Origin: Cavia porcellus
Taxonomy: Eukaryota > Chordata > Mammalia > Rodentia > Caviidae
Assembly (NCBI RefSeq): GCF_034190915.1
Contig: NW_026947484.1
Coordinates: 79,493,982 to 79,557,981, forward strand
Direction of reading: 5' to 3'
Length of the DNA stretch: 64,000 nt
The notes under the pieces were generated by a model. It did no database searches. It was not told the DNA's origin and saw only the letters and a program-made list of their open reading frames with translations. The position numbers were made by a program, and so were the translations under genes. The first letter of the stretch is position 1; each line of letters starts with the position of its first letter. Positions 1 through 9,399 of the stretch are shown in pieces.

Positions 1-215
1 TGAAGGGCAGAAGCCAGACACTTCTTATCCTGAAGACAATGTAGTTGTGCAGTAAGGACTTGAATCAGTATGTGCTTTAATTCTGGCAACTTCGCTTATC
101 CTAAACATAATAACCTACTTGGACATCCAATTACATATAAAATAAACATACTGCTACTCTGTGTTTAATTGGGTAATTTGATATAAAATAAGAAATGCAT
201 GTAAATCTAGCATAG

Positions 216-905
216 TGTTTGGCACCATGAGAGGGTCGAGGCGTTAAGGAGGCATTGTGGGTTCTCCTACGAGTTGCTGTCTGAGCTGTTGGTTCTCCTG
301 GAGAAGCTTTGGTCCTCACATAGAGCATTGCTTCCTGGCTCCAGAGGGGAAGACATGTGCTGCTTGGTCTCCAGGATGAACTCATCACGCTGCTTCCTGG
401 CATGTACCCGACTATGCTTGTCGTCGGAGGAGCTCGGGGCCTCCGTGTCGCGGAGGACAGCTGTGGTACTTTTCAGGACAGCCCCGCTCTTTGTTGTGAG
501 TGTGACATCTCGGCTGCAGCGTAGAACCTTCATCCCACTAGCACAGCTCCTTCATCTTGCTGGCATAGACTTTCTGGCTTCCATCACTGATCCCTGGGTC
601 TTCCCGGAATGGATCCGTAAAAGAGACTGGCTTGAGTCCTTGTGGGCTCTGGACTTCTAGTTGGACTCGTGGAGGTGTTGTGCTGAGCTCTGGGTTTTTA
701 TCTGGACTCATGTGGGACATTGCTTTGGGTTTTAGGCTCTTGACTAAATAATGTCTTTGGTGTTGTGGATAGATTTCCTGCATTTTCTTGTGTTAACTCC
801 TGGTGACCATTATAAAAATATTATAAACTCCATGTCCTAATCCTAGTTGTTCTCTGTGTACAACCCCTGACTACAACACACCAAGTATCACTAAACACTA
901 AACCT
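216..905 (-). repeat. Unclassified ~0.7 kb dispersed repeat, copy A
   Basis: Read on the minus strand, this block matches the plus strand at about 20735-21370 over almost its whole length, with small indels. Shared landmarks include GTGTTGTAGTCAGG near the outer end, CTATCCACAACACCAAAGAC in the middle, GTCTCTTTTACGGATCC and CTTCTCCAGGAGAAC near the inner end. Copy A is richer in CpG than its surroundings and keeps two medium open frames on the minus strand (783-538 and 533-267) that are out of phase with each other. Copy B has stops and indels in the same frames. It could be a processed pseudogene of an unrecognised gene or an unclassified LTR or repeat family. I could not identify a protein family, and no poly(A) tail or target duplication is evident. 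Confidence 0.6.
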
Positions 906-944
906 TGTGCCAAGATGACTTTGTATAAGCCATGTGGTCTTCCT

Positions 945-1060
945 GACCCTGAATTTCCTCAGCTATAATATGAGGAAATTACTGCCTCTTTCATAGGGTA
1001 GATATAAGAATTGAGATATAACACAAGAATGGGTGAACATGTTATATATTCAGAGCATAT
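945..1060 (-). repeat. MIR SINE fragment
   Basis: The sequence follows the reverse complement of the MIR core: a 'TTTCCTCAGCTATAATATGAGG' type stretch, then a 'CATAGGGT.GATATAAGAATTGAGATAT' stretch corresponding to the 'tcatctgtaaaatggg ... catagggttgt' part of MIR. It is an old, strongly diverged mammalian-wide SINE relic. Confidence 0.55.
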
Positions 1061-1428
1061 TAGCTTATTTTCCCTCTGTTCCTAATAAGTAATACCTAGA
1101 ACACTATAAAGTTTATAATATAAATTTATAATTTTTAAGGATTTATTAGGAAACTATGTTGTTTCCATTTCCGAAATTTCTAGTGAACTACAGACCCTGG
1201 CACTTATATGGCAGGGTATAGTCTGTCTGCTTCATGAGATACATAGTTGTATATTTTGTATGTTTTTATTTCTTTCAGCATGTTTTTTTCCACCCTTACT
1301 TGCTTATCCACACACCCCCAACTTCACTTACCTGGGTCTCTGTTTCAATCTTTCTCAGGCCTACTTTCCCTGCCAGAGCTGGATCACCATAACTGTTTCA
1401 TGGTCATCCCTGTGCTTTGAAAGTTTTT

Positions 1429-1533
1429 TTTTTTTTTTTTGTCTTTTTCTTTTTTTATCGGTACCAGGCATCAAACTCACGACTGCCTGCTTGCAAGGCA
1501 GGCGCTTATGCCGCTGAGCTAAATCCCCAGCCC
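1429..1533 (-). mobile_element. ID-family SINE (tRNA-derived), young copy, minus strand
   Basis: Read on the minus strand it starts GGGGCTGGGGATTTAGCTCA, continues with a tRNA-like A box and B box, and ends in a GATAAAAAAAGAAAAAGAC tail followed by poly(A), seen here as the T tract at 1424-1440. The 11-bp direct repeat TGAAAGTTTTT at 1418-1428 and 1534-1544 is a plausible target-site duplication. It is nearly identical to the plus-strand copy at 42990-43100, so both are recent. ID elements are transcribed by Pol III and moved by L1 machinery; a single copy has no known function. Confidence 0.93.
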
Positions 1534-1943
1534 TGAAAGTTTTTCCTTTGTTGATCAACAGTCCTTAGTGGACTGAAAATTGGACCCTTCTTGGGTTCCT
1601 AAATGCAGATAATGGGTTAGTTAGTGTGTCATTACTTCTTTCCAGGTATTCCATTTTAACAAGGTATTCTATGAGATAGATGCTTTAATTCTAAAGAATA
1701 ATTTCTTTTACAGTCCTATATCACAAATTTGTGCTAATAATGAAATATTTGAGGTGAGACACACTTTTGGGGAACCTCATATTTCACTCAGAGCTATCTA
1801 TTCTGCTGACATATAAACTCTATCAGGGAAATATAAACAGTAGTATCCTAGAGACCTGGGAATGTTAATTTACCTACATTACATAGTGCCCAGGGAGTAG
1901 TGTGAGGCACTGCCAGTATAAAGTCAAATAAAGAAAATTTATT

Positions 1944-2676
1944 GGTTGCCGGGAGAACATGGCAGACAGATAACAGCAGCTATGGAGGCTCTCTGAAAGA
2001 CTTGGCTCAGAAGTCAGGAATGGTGCAGAGTAAGGAGACATAAGCCGGTGGAGATATGCTCTGCTGACCCAGGAACGAACTGGGCTGAGAGAAACCAACT
2101 TGGAATGCAGTCCTGATGCTAGAACAGGAACAGAAAAGCCTCAGTGTGGAGGCTGGAGCCAGTGCCATTGGAAGCCGTGATTTGGGTTTCCCGCCGTGCG
2201 GCGGCTGCCCCTAATCAGCTCGGCAAGGAGAGAGACGCGCGGAAGCTCTGAGAACGGGAATCTGCGAACGGAGTCAAAAACAGGACGGGCAGGGAGGCAT
2301 GCACTGACTTGTGGTGAGGTGAGTGAGAGAAACTGACACTCTACCACAGTTTGACTCCAGCCGAGGACATTCTGGGACCGGGCAGACTTGCGGGAGCAGG
2401 GCGCAGTAGAGACTCCAGCCACTATCAAGCGGAATTGGTGAGAAGTGCCTAGCCTACATGATGCTGCTGGTGGACCCAGTAGGCTAGCCCAACCCAGATC
2501 CCAGAGCCTGAGGGTGGCCTGGATGGGTGGGCCCCGCATAGGCTGCCTGGTCTGGAACTTCCTGGTGTGCTGCGGTGGGCGGGAACACCTAACTGGCACA
2601 ATTTGATCAGGCTGTGGCTGACAGGGAGGGAAGCTGGGCCTCCTATATAAGCTTGCATATATAAGGAACAAAGAAT
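1944..2676 (+). promoter_or_regulatory. 5' UTR / internal promoter region of the half-L1
   Basis: This 733-bp leader begins directly after the upstream target duplication and runs to the ORF1 start. It is clearly richer in G+C and CpG than the flanks, as L1 promoter leaders are. An AACATGGC motif at 1957-1964, about 14 bases from the element's first base, sits where human L1 has its YY1 site (AAGATGGC) that fixes transcription start. That role is inferred by position and similarity only. A long antisense frame (2752-2141) also lies here. Confidence 0.55.
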
Positions 2677-3729
2677 ATGGGAAGAGGGAGCAACAAGAAA
2701 GGCTCCTCAGCCCCCAATCCTGAAAAACAGGTAATAGTGGACACAGCACCAATAGACATAAAGCACCATCTAGAGAGCCTCATAGATCAGTTCAGGAATG
2801 AAGTTATCAATGACCTGAAACTAGAAGTAAGCAGAATAGTTAGAGAAATGCTAAGCACCACCCAAGAAAAAACAGATGGTGGAATGGAAGAACAGAAAAA
2901 GAGGGGAGAATTGTTTGATAGAGAAAATAGAGAAAGCATAGAATACGTGAAGCAGGTTCAAAGGGACTACCAGGAAACTAAAAAGTCTATCGAAAACTGG
3001 CATAACAGCTTGAAAGAAACTAAGCACAGACTATCTGAACTGGAGGGCAGATTTGTAATATGGGAGAATGAAATGAAAAACTTCTTAAAAATAACAAAGA
3101 AACAAACAGCAATAATACAAAGACAAGAAGATGATAAGAGGATCCATAACTTAAGAATTAAGAACATAAAAGAAGAAGTAGGGACACAAACAAATGAACT
3201 ACAAAAGCTACTCACAGAAATAATCCAGGAGAATTTTCCTAATTTAGCAAAAGGTAAAGATACTCAGATGTATGAGGCATACAGGACGCCAGCCACCTAC
3301 AACCCAAACAGAGCTACACCCAGGCATATAATAATAAAAAGTCCAGAAATTCAATTCAAGAACAGAATATTAAAAGCTGTCAGAGATAAGAAACAGACCA
3401 CTTACAAGGGAACACGGATCAGAATTACAGCAGATTTCTCTGCACAAACCATCAAATCATGAAGAGCATGGGGGGAAATAATTCAAGCTTTGAAAGATAA
3501 TAATCTCCAGCCAAGATTGAGATATCCTGCACAACTGTCCCTGGAAATTGATGGAAAAACAAGGTGCTTCCAGGATAAAGAGGAACTGGGGGAATTTGCA
3601 ACCACCAGTTCAACTCTACAGAGAGTATTGCAGGATATTCTAAAAGAAGAAAAATACAAAGAATCCAGAAATAGTGGCGGGGAGGCCACAACGAATGGAG
3701 CAGAGAACAAAATGAAGAAGACAAACTGA
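2677..3729 (+). pseudogene. L1-type ORF1 (RNA-binding chaperone), one in-frame stop
   Basis: ORF1p is the trimeric, RNA-coating nucleic-acid chaperone of L1-type elements; it packages element RNA in cytoplasmic RNPs. The frame begins with an ATG (MGRGSNKKGS) and stays open for 261 codons until TGA at 3460-3462. The same phase then continues without further stops to TAG/TGA-bounded codon 350, ending MKKTN before the TGA at 3727-3729. Visible parts are a basic disordered N-terminus (about residues 1-30), a long charged coiled coil (about 35-155), an RRM starting NLRIKNIKEE (about 161-255, with IIQENFPNLAKG and RATPRHIIIK), and a C-terminal domain with ALKDNNLQPRLRYPAQLS. The stop falls at the paired arginines that bind RNA in human ORF1p. 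A CGA-to-TGA CpG transition is the likely cause. As it stands the C-terminal domain is lost, so the copy is presumed inactive. Confidence 0.88.
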
Positions 3730-5063
3730 CAGCTACTGACAGAAAAAGAGCTCAACAAAAATGAGGTAGAGAAGATTGGATGATAGGAACAGATATTTTG
3801 GAGAAAATGACATCTTAATAGGTAATACTGATTTAGTATCATCTTGTTTTGAAGTCTCATCAAGCTTTTGTTCTTCTGTCTCCATTGGCCTAAACAGGTT
3901 GTATCTTACTAAATTTTATTATGTACGATAGTATAAGCAAAAACTTTTAAAGACAAGGAGATTATACAGAAACCATTGTTCATTTTCTGTTAGTTGATTC
4001 TAAATACCCTGTAATGCTGTCATTCTCTTAAATGGTTTTACATTGTTTTGATATATTTAATGCTACAATATACAAAGTTGTACTCAAGGATTTCAAGGAA
4101 AGAGACAATATGGTAACTACTTTTATGTCAGGATTATCTTGTGGTGAAACACTATTCTGCTTAAATGGTTATGTTTTGATCTGCGCTGTTTTGCTGTTAT
4201 GCCCTCTTTTATCTCAATCTCCACTCCATTATTTACTTTTTTATTTTTATCCTTTTAATTAAGGGAAAAATAAATAAAAATAGCAGGATATATTATAGTA
4301 ACCCACTTTGACCTTCCATTATCTTGATTTAAAGCCCTGTATTACTCTCACCATCTTGTTTTTGACTGATGTCCCCCTATTCTGTTTTGCTGGATAGTAC
4401 CAGGTTCGAAAGTTTAGGCAACAGCTGTGAAGATAGTGAGATTCATAATGACGCCCATTCTCGATGACTTTTATCTACTTTTGAAGACCTACAATGTCTC
4501 CAATGTTTTGGTTTTGTCGGTTTTGTTCTTTACTGTTTTGTTCAATTTTATTATAACTGATGATATAGGCAATTCTATTAGAAATAGCGGAAGGCAGTAT
4601 GGTAACCATTGTTGATCACCTTGTATTATGTTTTTACATTATCTATTATGTCAACCCTTTTGATTTGACCGACTCTGTTCTGTTATGTCACATTTGGTTT
4701 TACTCTCTTCCAAAAAAGTAATAAGAACCGTGGGAGCAATAAAACCCAAAATGTGTAATAGTCATTGTACAAAAGAGAGGAAAAGAAAGTGCTCTAAATG
4801 ATATAACTGCATGTATATTTAAGTGTATAAGATAGAAAATGATATCACTGAGTTTTATTGGATCATTGAACAGAACTGTTTGCAGTATCATTGTTGTAAT
4901 TTCCACTTTACATGCTTTAATTTTGTGACTTGAACAATTATTTATAAGATGACAATATGTAATCCATTAACTAGTGATTTCCTACTGTTTATTTTTTTCT
5001 GTAAATCTGTATAACTTGTACCCTTTCTCTGCTTTTTTTTTCTCCTTAAATAAAATTTTAAAA
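3730..5063 (+). other. 3' UTR of the half-L1, no ORF2
   Basis: This AT-rich, T-rich stretch of about 1.3 kb holds no long sense frame and no recognisable endonuclease or reverse-transcriptase motif. Near the end it reads CTGTAAATCTGTATAACTTG, then a pyrimidine tract, then the AATAAA at 5049-5054. A similar pyrimidine-rich ending occurs at about 59350-59440. It would carry the element's polyadenylation signal and any sequence recognised by ORF2p. Confidence 0.6.
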
Positions 5064-5077
5064 AAAGAAAATTTATT

Positions 5078-5694
5078 AAGTGGAAATAATTTCACCAGGT
5101 TAGAGACAAAATTCTACTGCAAAATTTTTGCTAGAGTTCTGCATCTTATATTAGAAACCTAAGAATGCATTAAAATCTCCCTAGAGTAGATATTTCATAA
5201 ATAATTTGCTTACTAGGAACACACTGTATTTATTCTTACAAGACTGTTTTGCCCAATGGTTGCATCCTAAATTGGGTACATTAAAAAAATTGAATCAGTG
5301 TTTCTACAAGCTTTTAATGCTTATCAGTTTTTTTCTAGGAAATATAGGTAACGCCCCCATTTCCTTTCACCTACTCTTTACAGAAGCACTTGACCTTTTG
5401 ACCTCTGTGAAAAACAACATAGCCATTTGTTCCTTTTGCCTCTCATCCAGAAAGGTGGACTTTCTACTTTCCCCTATCCCATCAGGTCACTAATGGTTAG
5501 TTCTGCCATTATTCTCATGAGTTATTAATCCTGTGTTTGGTGAAAAACAAATACTTACTGAACTCATATATTTATAAGGTGTTGTGCTAAAAACGCTGGT
5601 GGATCCAAAAACAAAAATCATTCCTTCTCTGAATGGTTCTGAAAGTCTATTGAGAAGGCAAGGTGCACACAAGACAACTGAGACGCTCTTATAT
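5078..5694. other. No recognisable gene or repeat
   Basis: I see unique AT-rich sequence only. Open frames here are short and lack codon structure or protein motifs. Confidence 0.4.
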
Positions 5695-5695
5695 A

Positions 5696-5906
5696 TGAGG
5701 GGTTGGCAAACTACAGCCCATGAGCTGGTCTATGACCTATTTTTATATGGCCCTGGAACTAAGGAAGATTTTTATACTTTTAAAGTATTATCAAAAACAA
5801 AAACAACAATATGTGACAGAGAGCTAGTGACCAACCTAGCATAAAATATTCACTATCTGTGCATGTTTTTTTTTTTTTAAGTTTGCTTACTCATGCTCTA
5901 TGTGTA
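5696..5906 (+). mobile_element. hAT-type non-autonomous DNA transposon relic
   Basis: The left end reads GGGGTTGGCAAACTACAGCC and the right end AAGTTTGCTTACTC, an imperfect terminal inverted repeat of the widespread mammalian hAT type whose termini read CAGGGGTTGGCAAACT. The interior also matches that family: 'CTAGCATAAAATATTCACTATCTG' corresponds to its 'aaagcctaaaatatttactatctgg' part. It is an old, inactive MITE without coding capacity. Confidence 0.6.
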
Positions 5907-6690
5907 TCTGTTGGTAACTAACTGATATAGCCCATATCTAAGGCCAAATATTGGATAATGTTTTCATGGTCACTATGTGACACACGTTGCTCAACCTCCC
6001 CTGACATGTTTTCACTGTTACACATGTGCCTCTGTATCATGAGAGAGGAGTTCAGTTGGCCTTGAGGTAACTTCTAGTGCTACCTTTGCAGAGGAACAAT
6101 TGTAGCAGAAAGTAATTACACTCTATCTGTACTGTCTAAAGCAGAGAACCCAGATAAAGTCATGCTCTTTAATACTTGAGAAAAGGGAAATTCTCAGTGA
6201 ATTTCTCCAGGCCAGGCAGGCGCTCAAAGGATTGGCGCTAAGCCACCAGACCCCATTTGCCCTGTCAGCCATTTTCTAGGCACTAGGCTTCTGGATTCAT
6301 TCTATGACAAGCCCAGGATTTCTGCTGTCTTGCTCATCAGTGTGATCCTTACCATCAAAGCAAGAAGGCGTCTACTCAAATCTGGTTGGCTAAGGAATGT
6401 TGGCTTGCAAAAGCTTATCACTTGCTTAAAATTTAGAAAAGTACAAACTAACACCCACTACAGCCCTAATTGGTTGGAGTTGAATCACAGCTTCCCTATT
6501 AGCAAAACCATGGGCTTTTCAAATAGTCCTTATATTTTTACCCACTTCTTGTTGTCTTTCAGATCCTGAGGCTTCCTGTCTATTGTCACACATTATCATA
6601 ATGAAGCCTGCTTCCTCACTTGTTTAGTTACTTCCTTAACTTCTAATTGTTTGAATTTGAAACTCTGTTTAAATCCCCAGCAAGCAAAAG
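5907..6690. other. No recognisable gene or repeat
   Basis: Unique sequence. A 79-codon frame at 6330-6569 has no visible domain and is probably chance. Confidence 0.35.
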
Positions 6691-6694
6691 TTCC

Positions 6695-7240
6695 AGTTCA
6701 CACCCACTCTGGTGGTGGTTACCAAAACAAACAAACAAACAAAAAAACCCACAAACATCGGTTGTTGATGAGTATGTGGGGAAACTAGAACATTTGGGCA
6801 CTACTGGTAGGAATACAAAGTGGTGAAGCTGTTTTGAAAGCAGTATGGTAGCTCCTTAAAAAATTAAAATAGAATTTACCACTATTGGACCCAGCAACTC
6901 CACTTTTACTATAACACCCAAAAAACTGACAGCAAGGACTTGGGCAAATATGTATACATGTATATTCATAATGGCTTTATTTACAACAGGAAAAAAATTA
7001 GGAGCAACCTAAGAGTCCATCAAAAGAGGAACAGATAAGCAGTGTGATGTACATACATATAACAGAACATTATTGGGTATTAAGAAGGAAATTCTCCTAC
7101 TTGCCACAAGATAGATTAATTTTGAAGACATTAGCTTCATGAACTAAGCCAGTCATGAAAGAACAAATGCTATGATTCCACTGTACTTATAGCAGTCAAC
7201 GTCAGAAATAGAAACTTATGTATTTTACCACAATTTTAAT
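6695..7240 (+). mobile_element. Old L1 3' end (L1M-like)
   Basis: After an (AAAC)n stretch at 6724-6747, the text follows the L1 3' region: TGAGTATGTGGGGAAACTAG, CACTACTGGTAGGAATACAAA, AGCAGTATGGTAGCTCCTTA, ATTGGACCCAGCAACTCCAC, TTCATAATGGCTTTATTTAC and GAGTCCATCAAAAGAGGAAC. This matches the L1M ORF2/3' UTR segment 'ctgttggtgggaatgtaaa ... gatccagcaattccac'. It is diverged and 5'-truncated. Confidence 0.8.
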
Positions 7241-7344
7241 GCAACAGTTCTCAGGGTATATAATCCCTTCTTGAAAAGTAATGAATATACCAGTTGTATG
7301 GTATCAGGTCACAATTATATTGTGATCACTTACAACAGAGACAA

Positions 7345-7830
7345 ACAGGGAAAATTTTTATGGAGGACTCAGCATTTGAGCAGAACTCCAGAGAATGGGC
7401 AGAATTTCAAATGGTACAGACACTGGAAACATTTGATGCAGGGAGAAGTCTGTATAAAGAGCCTGAAGTTGATAAATAAATGGTGGGTTTGAGCACATAA
7501 TCATGTTTGACAAGAGGAGAGAGTGAAAAAATTAGACCAGTCAAAAAAAGATAAACTTATATAAAGTTTTGAGCACTTGCCTAATAAATTTGAACTTCCA
7601 TTTAGTAAGCAGTGAAAAACCCATTGTGTTTTGATAAGCAGAGGCTTATTGAGACTTGATAAGTAGTATTAGAGACATATATATAACTGATGGGAATATG
7701 GATAGACTGGAATATAAGAGACTAATCAAAAAGCTATAGAAATGTACAAGTCATGAGTTACTTAGGACTAAGCTAAGATAGTGATGTAGGAAATTGAAAA
7801 CAATGAAAGTCCTGATATCAGACCAATAGG
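7345..7830 (+). repeat. Ancient mammalian interspersed repeat, family R1 (copy 1)
   Basis: The wording 'GCATTTGAGCAGAACTCCAG ... GTACAGACACTGGAAACATT ... GGTTTGAGCACA', followed by a degenerate second half to about 7830, parallels the better preserved copy at 22430-23560 (plus). The family has the common mammalian motif 'gtgacatttgagctgagacc ... agagcattccaggcagag'. I do not assign a class name. Copies also occur at 11490-11600, 16600-17235 (minus) and 43270-43790. Confidence 0.45.
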
Positions 7831-8254
7831 AGACTCTTAGAGCTTTTTATTACCTTACATTTAATGGCAAGCCTATAATGACTTTAAATATAACAAGTGT
7901 GTTAAAATCAGATATTTAGCCCATGCTTCTATTTAGAATCATGTATCCCTCTGCTTTTTAGGTTTTGAATGTGAGTGTTCTTCTGATGCTGAATGTGAGT
8001 GTTCTAATGATGCTCATTCTTGAATTTATAAACCTATTTAATTGCCAAATTTCTGATATTTTAACAAATAACATTTATGTTTTCCTCTTATTAGAAAAGT
8101 AACATGTTCTTCACTGAACACTGGGAAACATCGTCACAGTGCAAAAAATAAAACTTACTCTTAATTTTGTTTCAATTAGGTTTTGGATAAATATATTTGA
8201 TAACACACTCAGTCTTTTTATACATAGGACTGACTTTTTAAATAAAAAAAATTA

Positions 8255-8712
8255 GCGTTGAGCTTTTGCGGCCCAACATCACAGAGGTCGCACACATGAC
8301 ACCTATCTGCTTCCACCATGGACATGAGGTACATGGCCTCTGCCTTGCTGGCCTTCCTCGGAGGCAACTCCTCCCTCAGCATCAACGACATCAAGAAGAT
8401 CCTGGTCAGCGTGGGCATCCAGACAGAAGATGACGGGCTTGATAAGGTCATCAGTGAGCTAGATGGGGAAAACACTCAAGATGCAATCTCCCAGGGCACT
8501 GGCAAGCTTGTCACTGTGCCAGCAGGTCGGGCTGTGGCCTTCTCTGCTGCCCTAGTTATGCAGCTCCTGCTGCTGGTTCTGCCATGGCTGCGGCAGAAGA
8601 AAGCAGAGAGGGAGGAGTCCAAGTAGTCTGATGATGACATGGGATTTGGCCTGTTTGATTAAAATCCTTTCTTTCTGCAAATAAAGCCTTTGCATGCATC
8701 ATATCTTTAAAA
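8255..8712 (+). pseudogene. RPLP2: RPLP2 processed pseudogene (60S acidic ribosomal protein P2)
   Basis: The parent gene encodes ribosomal stalk protein P2. This intronless copy starts with a leader (GAGGTCGCAC..), an ATG matching the authentic start at 8324 (two codons inside an upstream in-frame ATG at 8318), and reads MRYMASALLAFLGGNSSLS.NDIKKIL.SVGI, then KVISELDGEN, QGTGKL and VPAGRAVAFSAA. A one-base loss then shifts the alanine-rich hinge into leucines, a later indel restores phase, and TAG at 8624-8626 interrupts the acidic tail just before SDDDMGFGLFD, the conserved P-protein terminus, which is still present. AATAAA lies at 8681-8686 and an A-rich tail follows. These are signs of L1-mediated retrocopying and neutral decay. 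There is no evidence of expression. Confidence 0.93.
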
Positions 8713-8718
8713 AGAAAG

Positions 8719-8796
8719 AGGAAGGAAGGAAGGAAGGAAGAAAGGAAGGAAGGAAGGAAGGAAGGAAGGAAGGAAGGAAGGAAGGAAGGAAGGAAG
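8719..8796. repeat. (GGAA)n microsatellite
   Basis: About 78 bases of GGAA/GAAG units with one AAAG interruption directly follow the A-rich tail of the RPLP2 retrocopy. It probably grew out of that poly(A) tail. GGAA arrays can bind ETS factors, but no function is implied here. Confidence 0.97.
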
Positions 8797-8954
8797 ATTA
8801 GCAATGAACTCTTTATGCTATTTTGTAACTTTTATTTTGGTGACCTACTGTTTTCATGTCAATTATTGGTCATATAAGCTTGAGTTAATCAATCCTGCAT
8901 TATACTATTTTCTTAACTCAAAAATGAGGGAGTAATTGCTTAGCTGACTGGATT

Positions 8955-9105
8955 ATTGTGGGTAGGAATTTCTAAACCTTACTGTATTAGATTCATCTGG
9001 ATACCTTTTCAGGTACCCAAATACTGATCACATCTCAGTCTCAAGATGGGAGATAGGCATCAGTAATTTCTAAATCTCTTAAAGTGATCCCAATTTACAA
9101 CAAAG
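8955..9105 (+). mobile_element. MER5A-like hAT relic
   Basis: The order of words GATTCATCTGGATACCTTTT, then CATCTCAGTCTC, then GGCATCAGTAATTTCTAAAT follows the MER5A consensus ('agaatcacctggaggcctt ... gaatttgcatttctaac'). It is short, diverged and non-coding. Confidence 0.5.
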
Positions 9106-9164
9106 TCAAGCAATACAATTTGCATGATTAAAATGACATAAAATGAACCTGGCATCAAACAATG

Positions 9165-9395
9165 TTTCTCATTTATTAAACGTCTACTAGCATTAGCATT
9201 TTGTGTTCATCTTTTCATTTAACTCTTACTACTTCCCTATTAGGTTTCATGTCACATGTAGTAGGAAACCAAATCTTAGACTGATTGAAAAATTTACTTA
9301 GTGTCACATAACTTGTAATTAAGGAAGCAAGATTCAAATCCGTGATAGCCAGAGTAAATCCACACTACTTCACTATACTAAGCTGCACAAATATT
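9165..9395 (+). repeat. MIR SINE fragment
   Basis: TTTATTAAACGTCTACTAGC, TTCATTTAACTCTTACTAC, then GAAAAATTTACTTAGTGTCA and AAGCAAGATTCAAATCC follow the MIR core and 3' half ('ttaagtaacttgcccaaggtcacacagctagtaagtgg...gattcgaaccc'). Confidence 0.7.
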
Positions 9396-9399
9396 ACTA

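Larger units (their letters stand above)
1930..5077 (+). mobile_element. Full-length half-L1 (HAL1-type) retrotransposon
   Basis: A 13-14 bp perfect direct repeat, AAAGAAAATTTATT, lies at 1930-1943 and again at 5064-5077. It brackets a ~3.1 kb unit with a GC-richer 5' UTR (1944-2676), one L1-type ORF1 (2677-3729), a long AT-rich 3' region (3730-5050), AATAAA at 5049-5054 and a short A-rich tail. Between ORF1 and the tail I find no trace of the L1 ORF2 endonuclease or reverse transcriptase, although ORF2 would need about 3.8 kb. Such ORF1-only elements are known as HAL1 or half-L1 and are thought to move in trans with an L1-encoded ORF2p. The clean target duplication argues that this is the complete inserted unit and not a deleted L1. 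The family itself is not identified. Confidence 0.8.

Noticed and set aside
274..660. 128-codon plus-strand frame in copy A
   Set aside because: The homologous strand in copy B lacks it, and the minus-strand frames look as good; no protein motif.
3452..3863. Antisense frames of 90-126 codons over ORF1 3' end
   Set aside because: They mirror the A-rich ORF1 coding strand and have no domain.
8556..8804. Minus-strand frame reading as repeated phenylalanine/leucine/proline/serine
   Set aside because: Translation of the GGAA microsatellite; low complexity.
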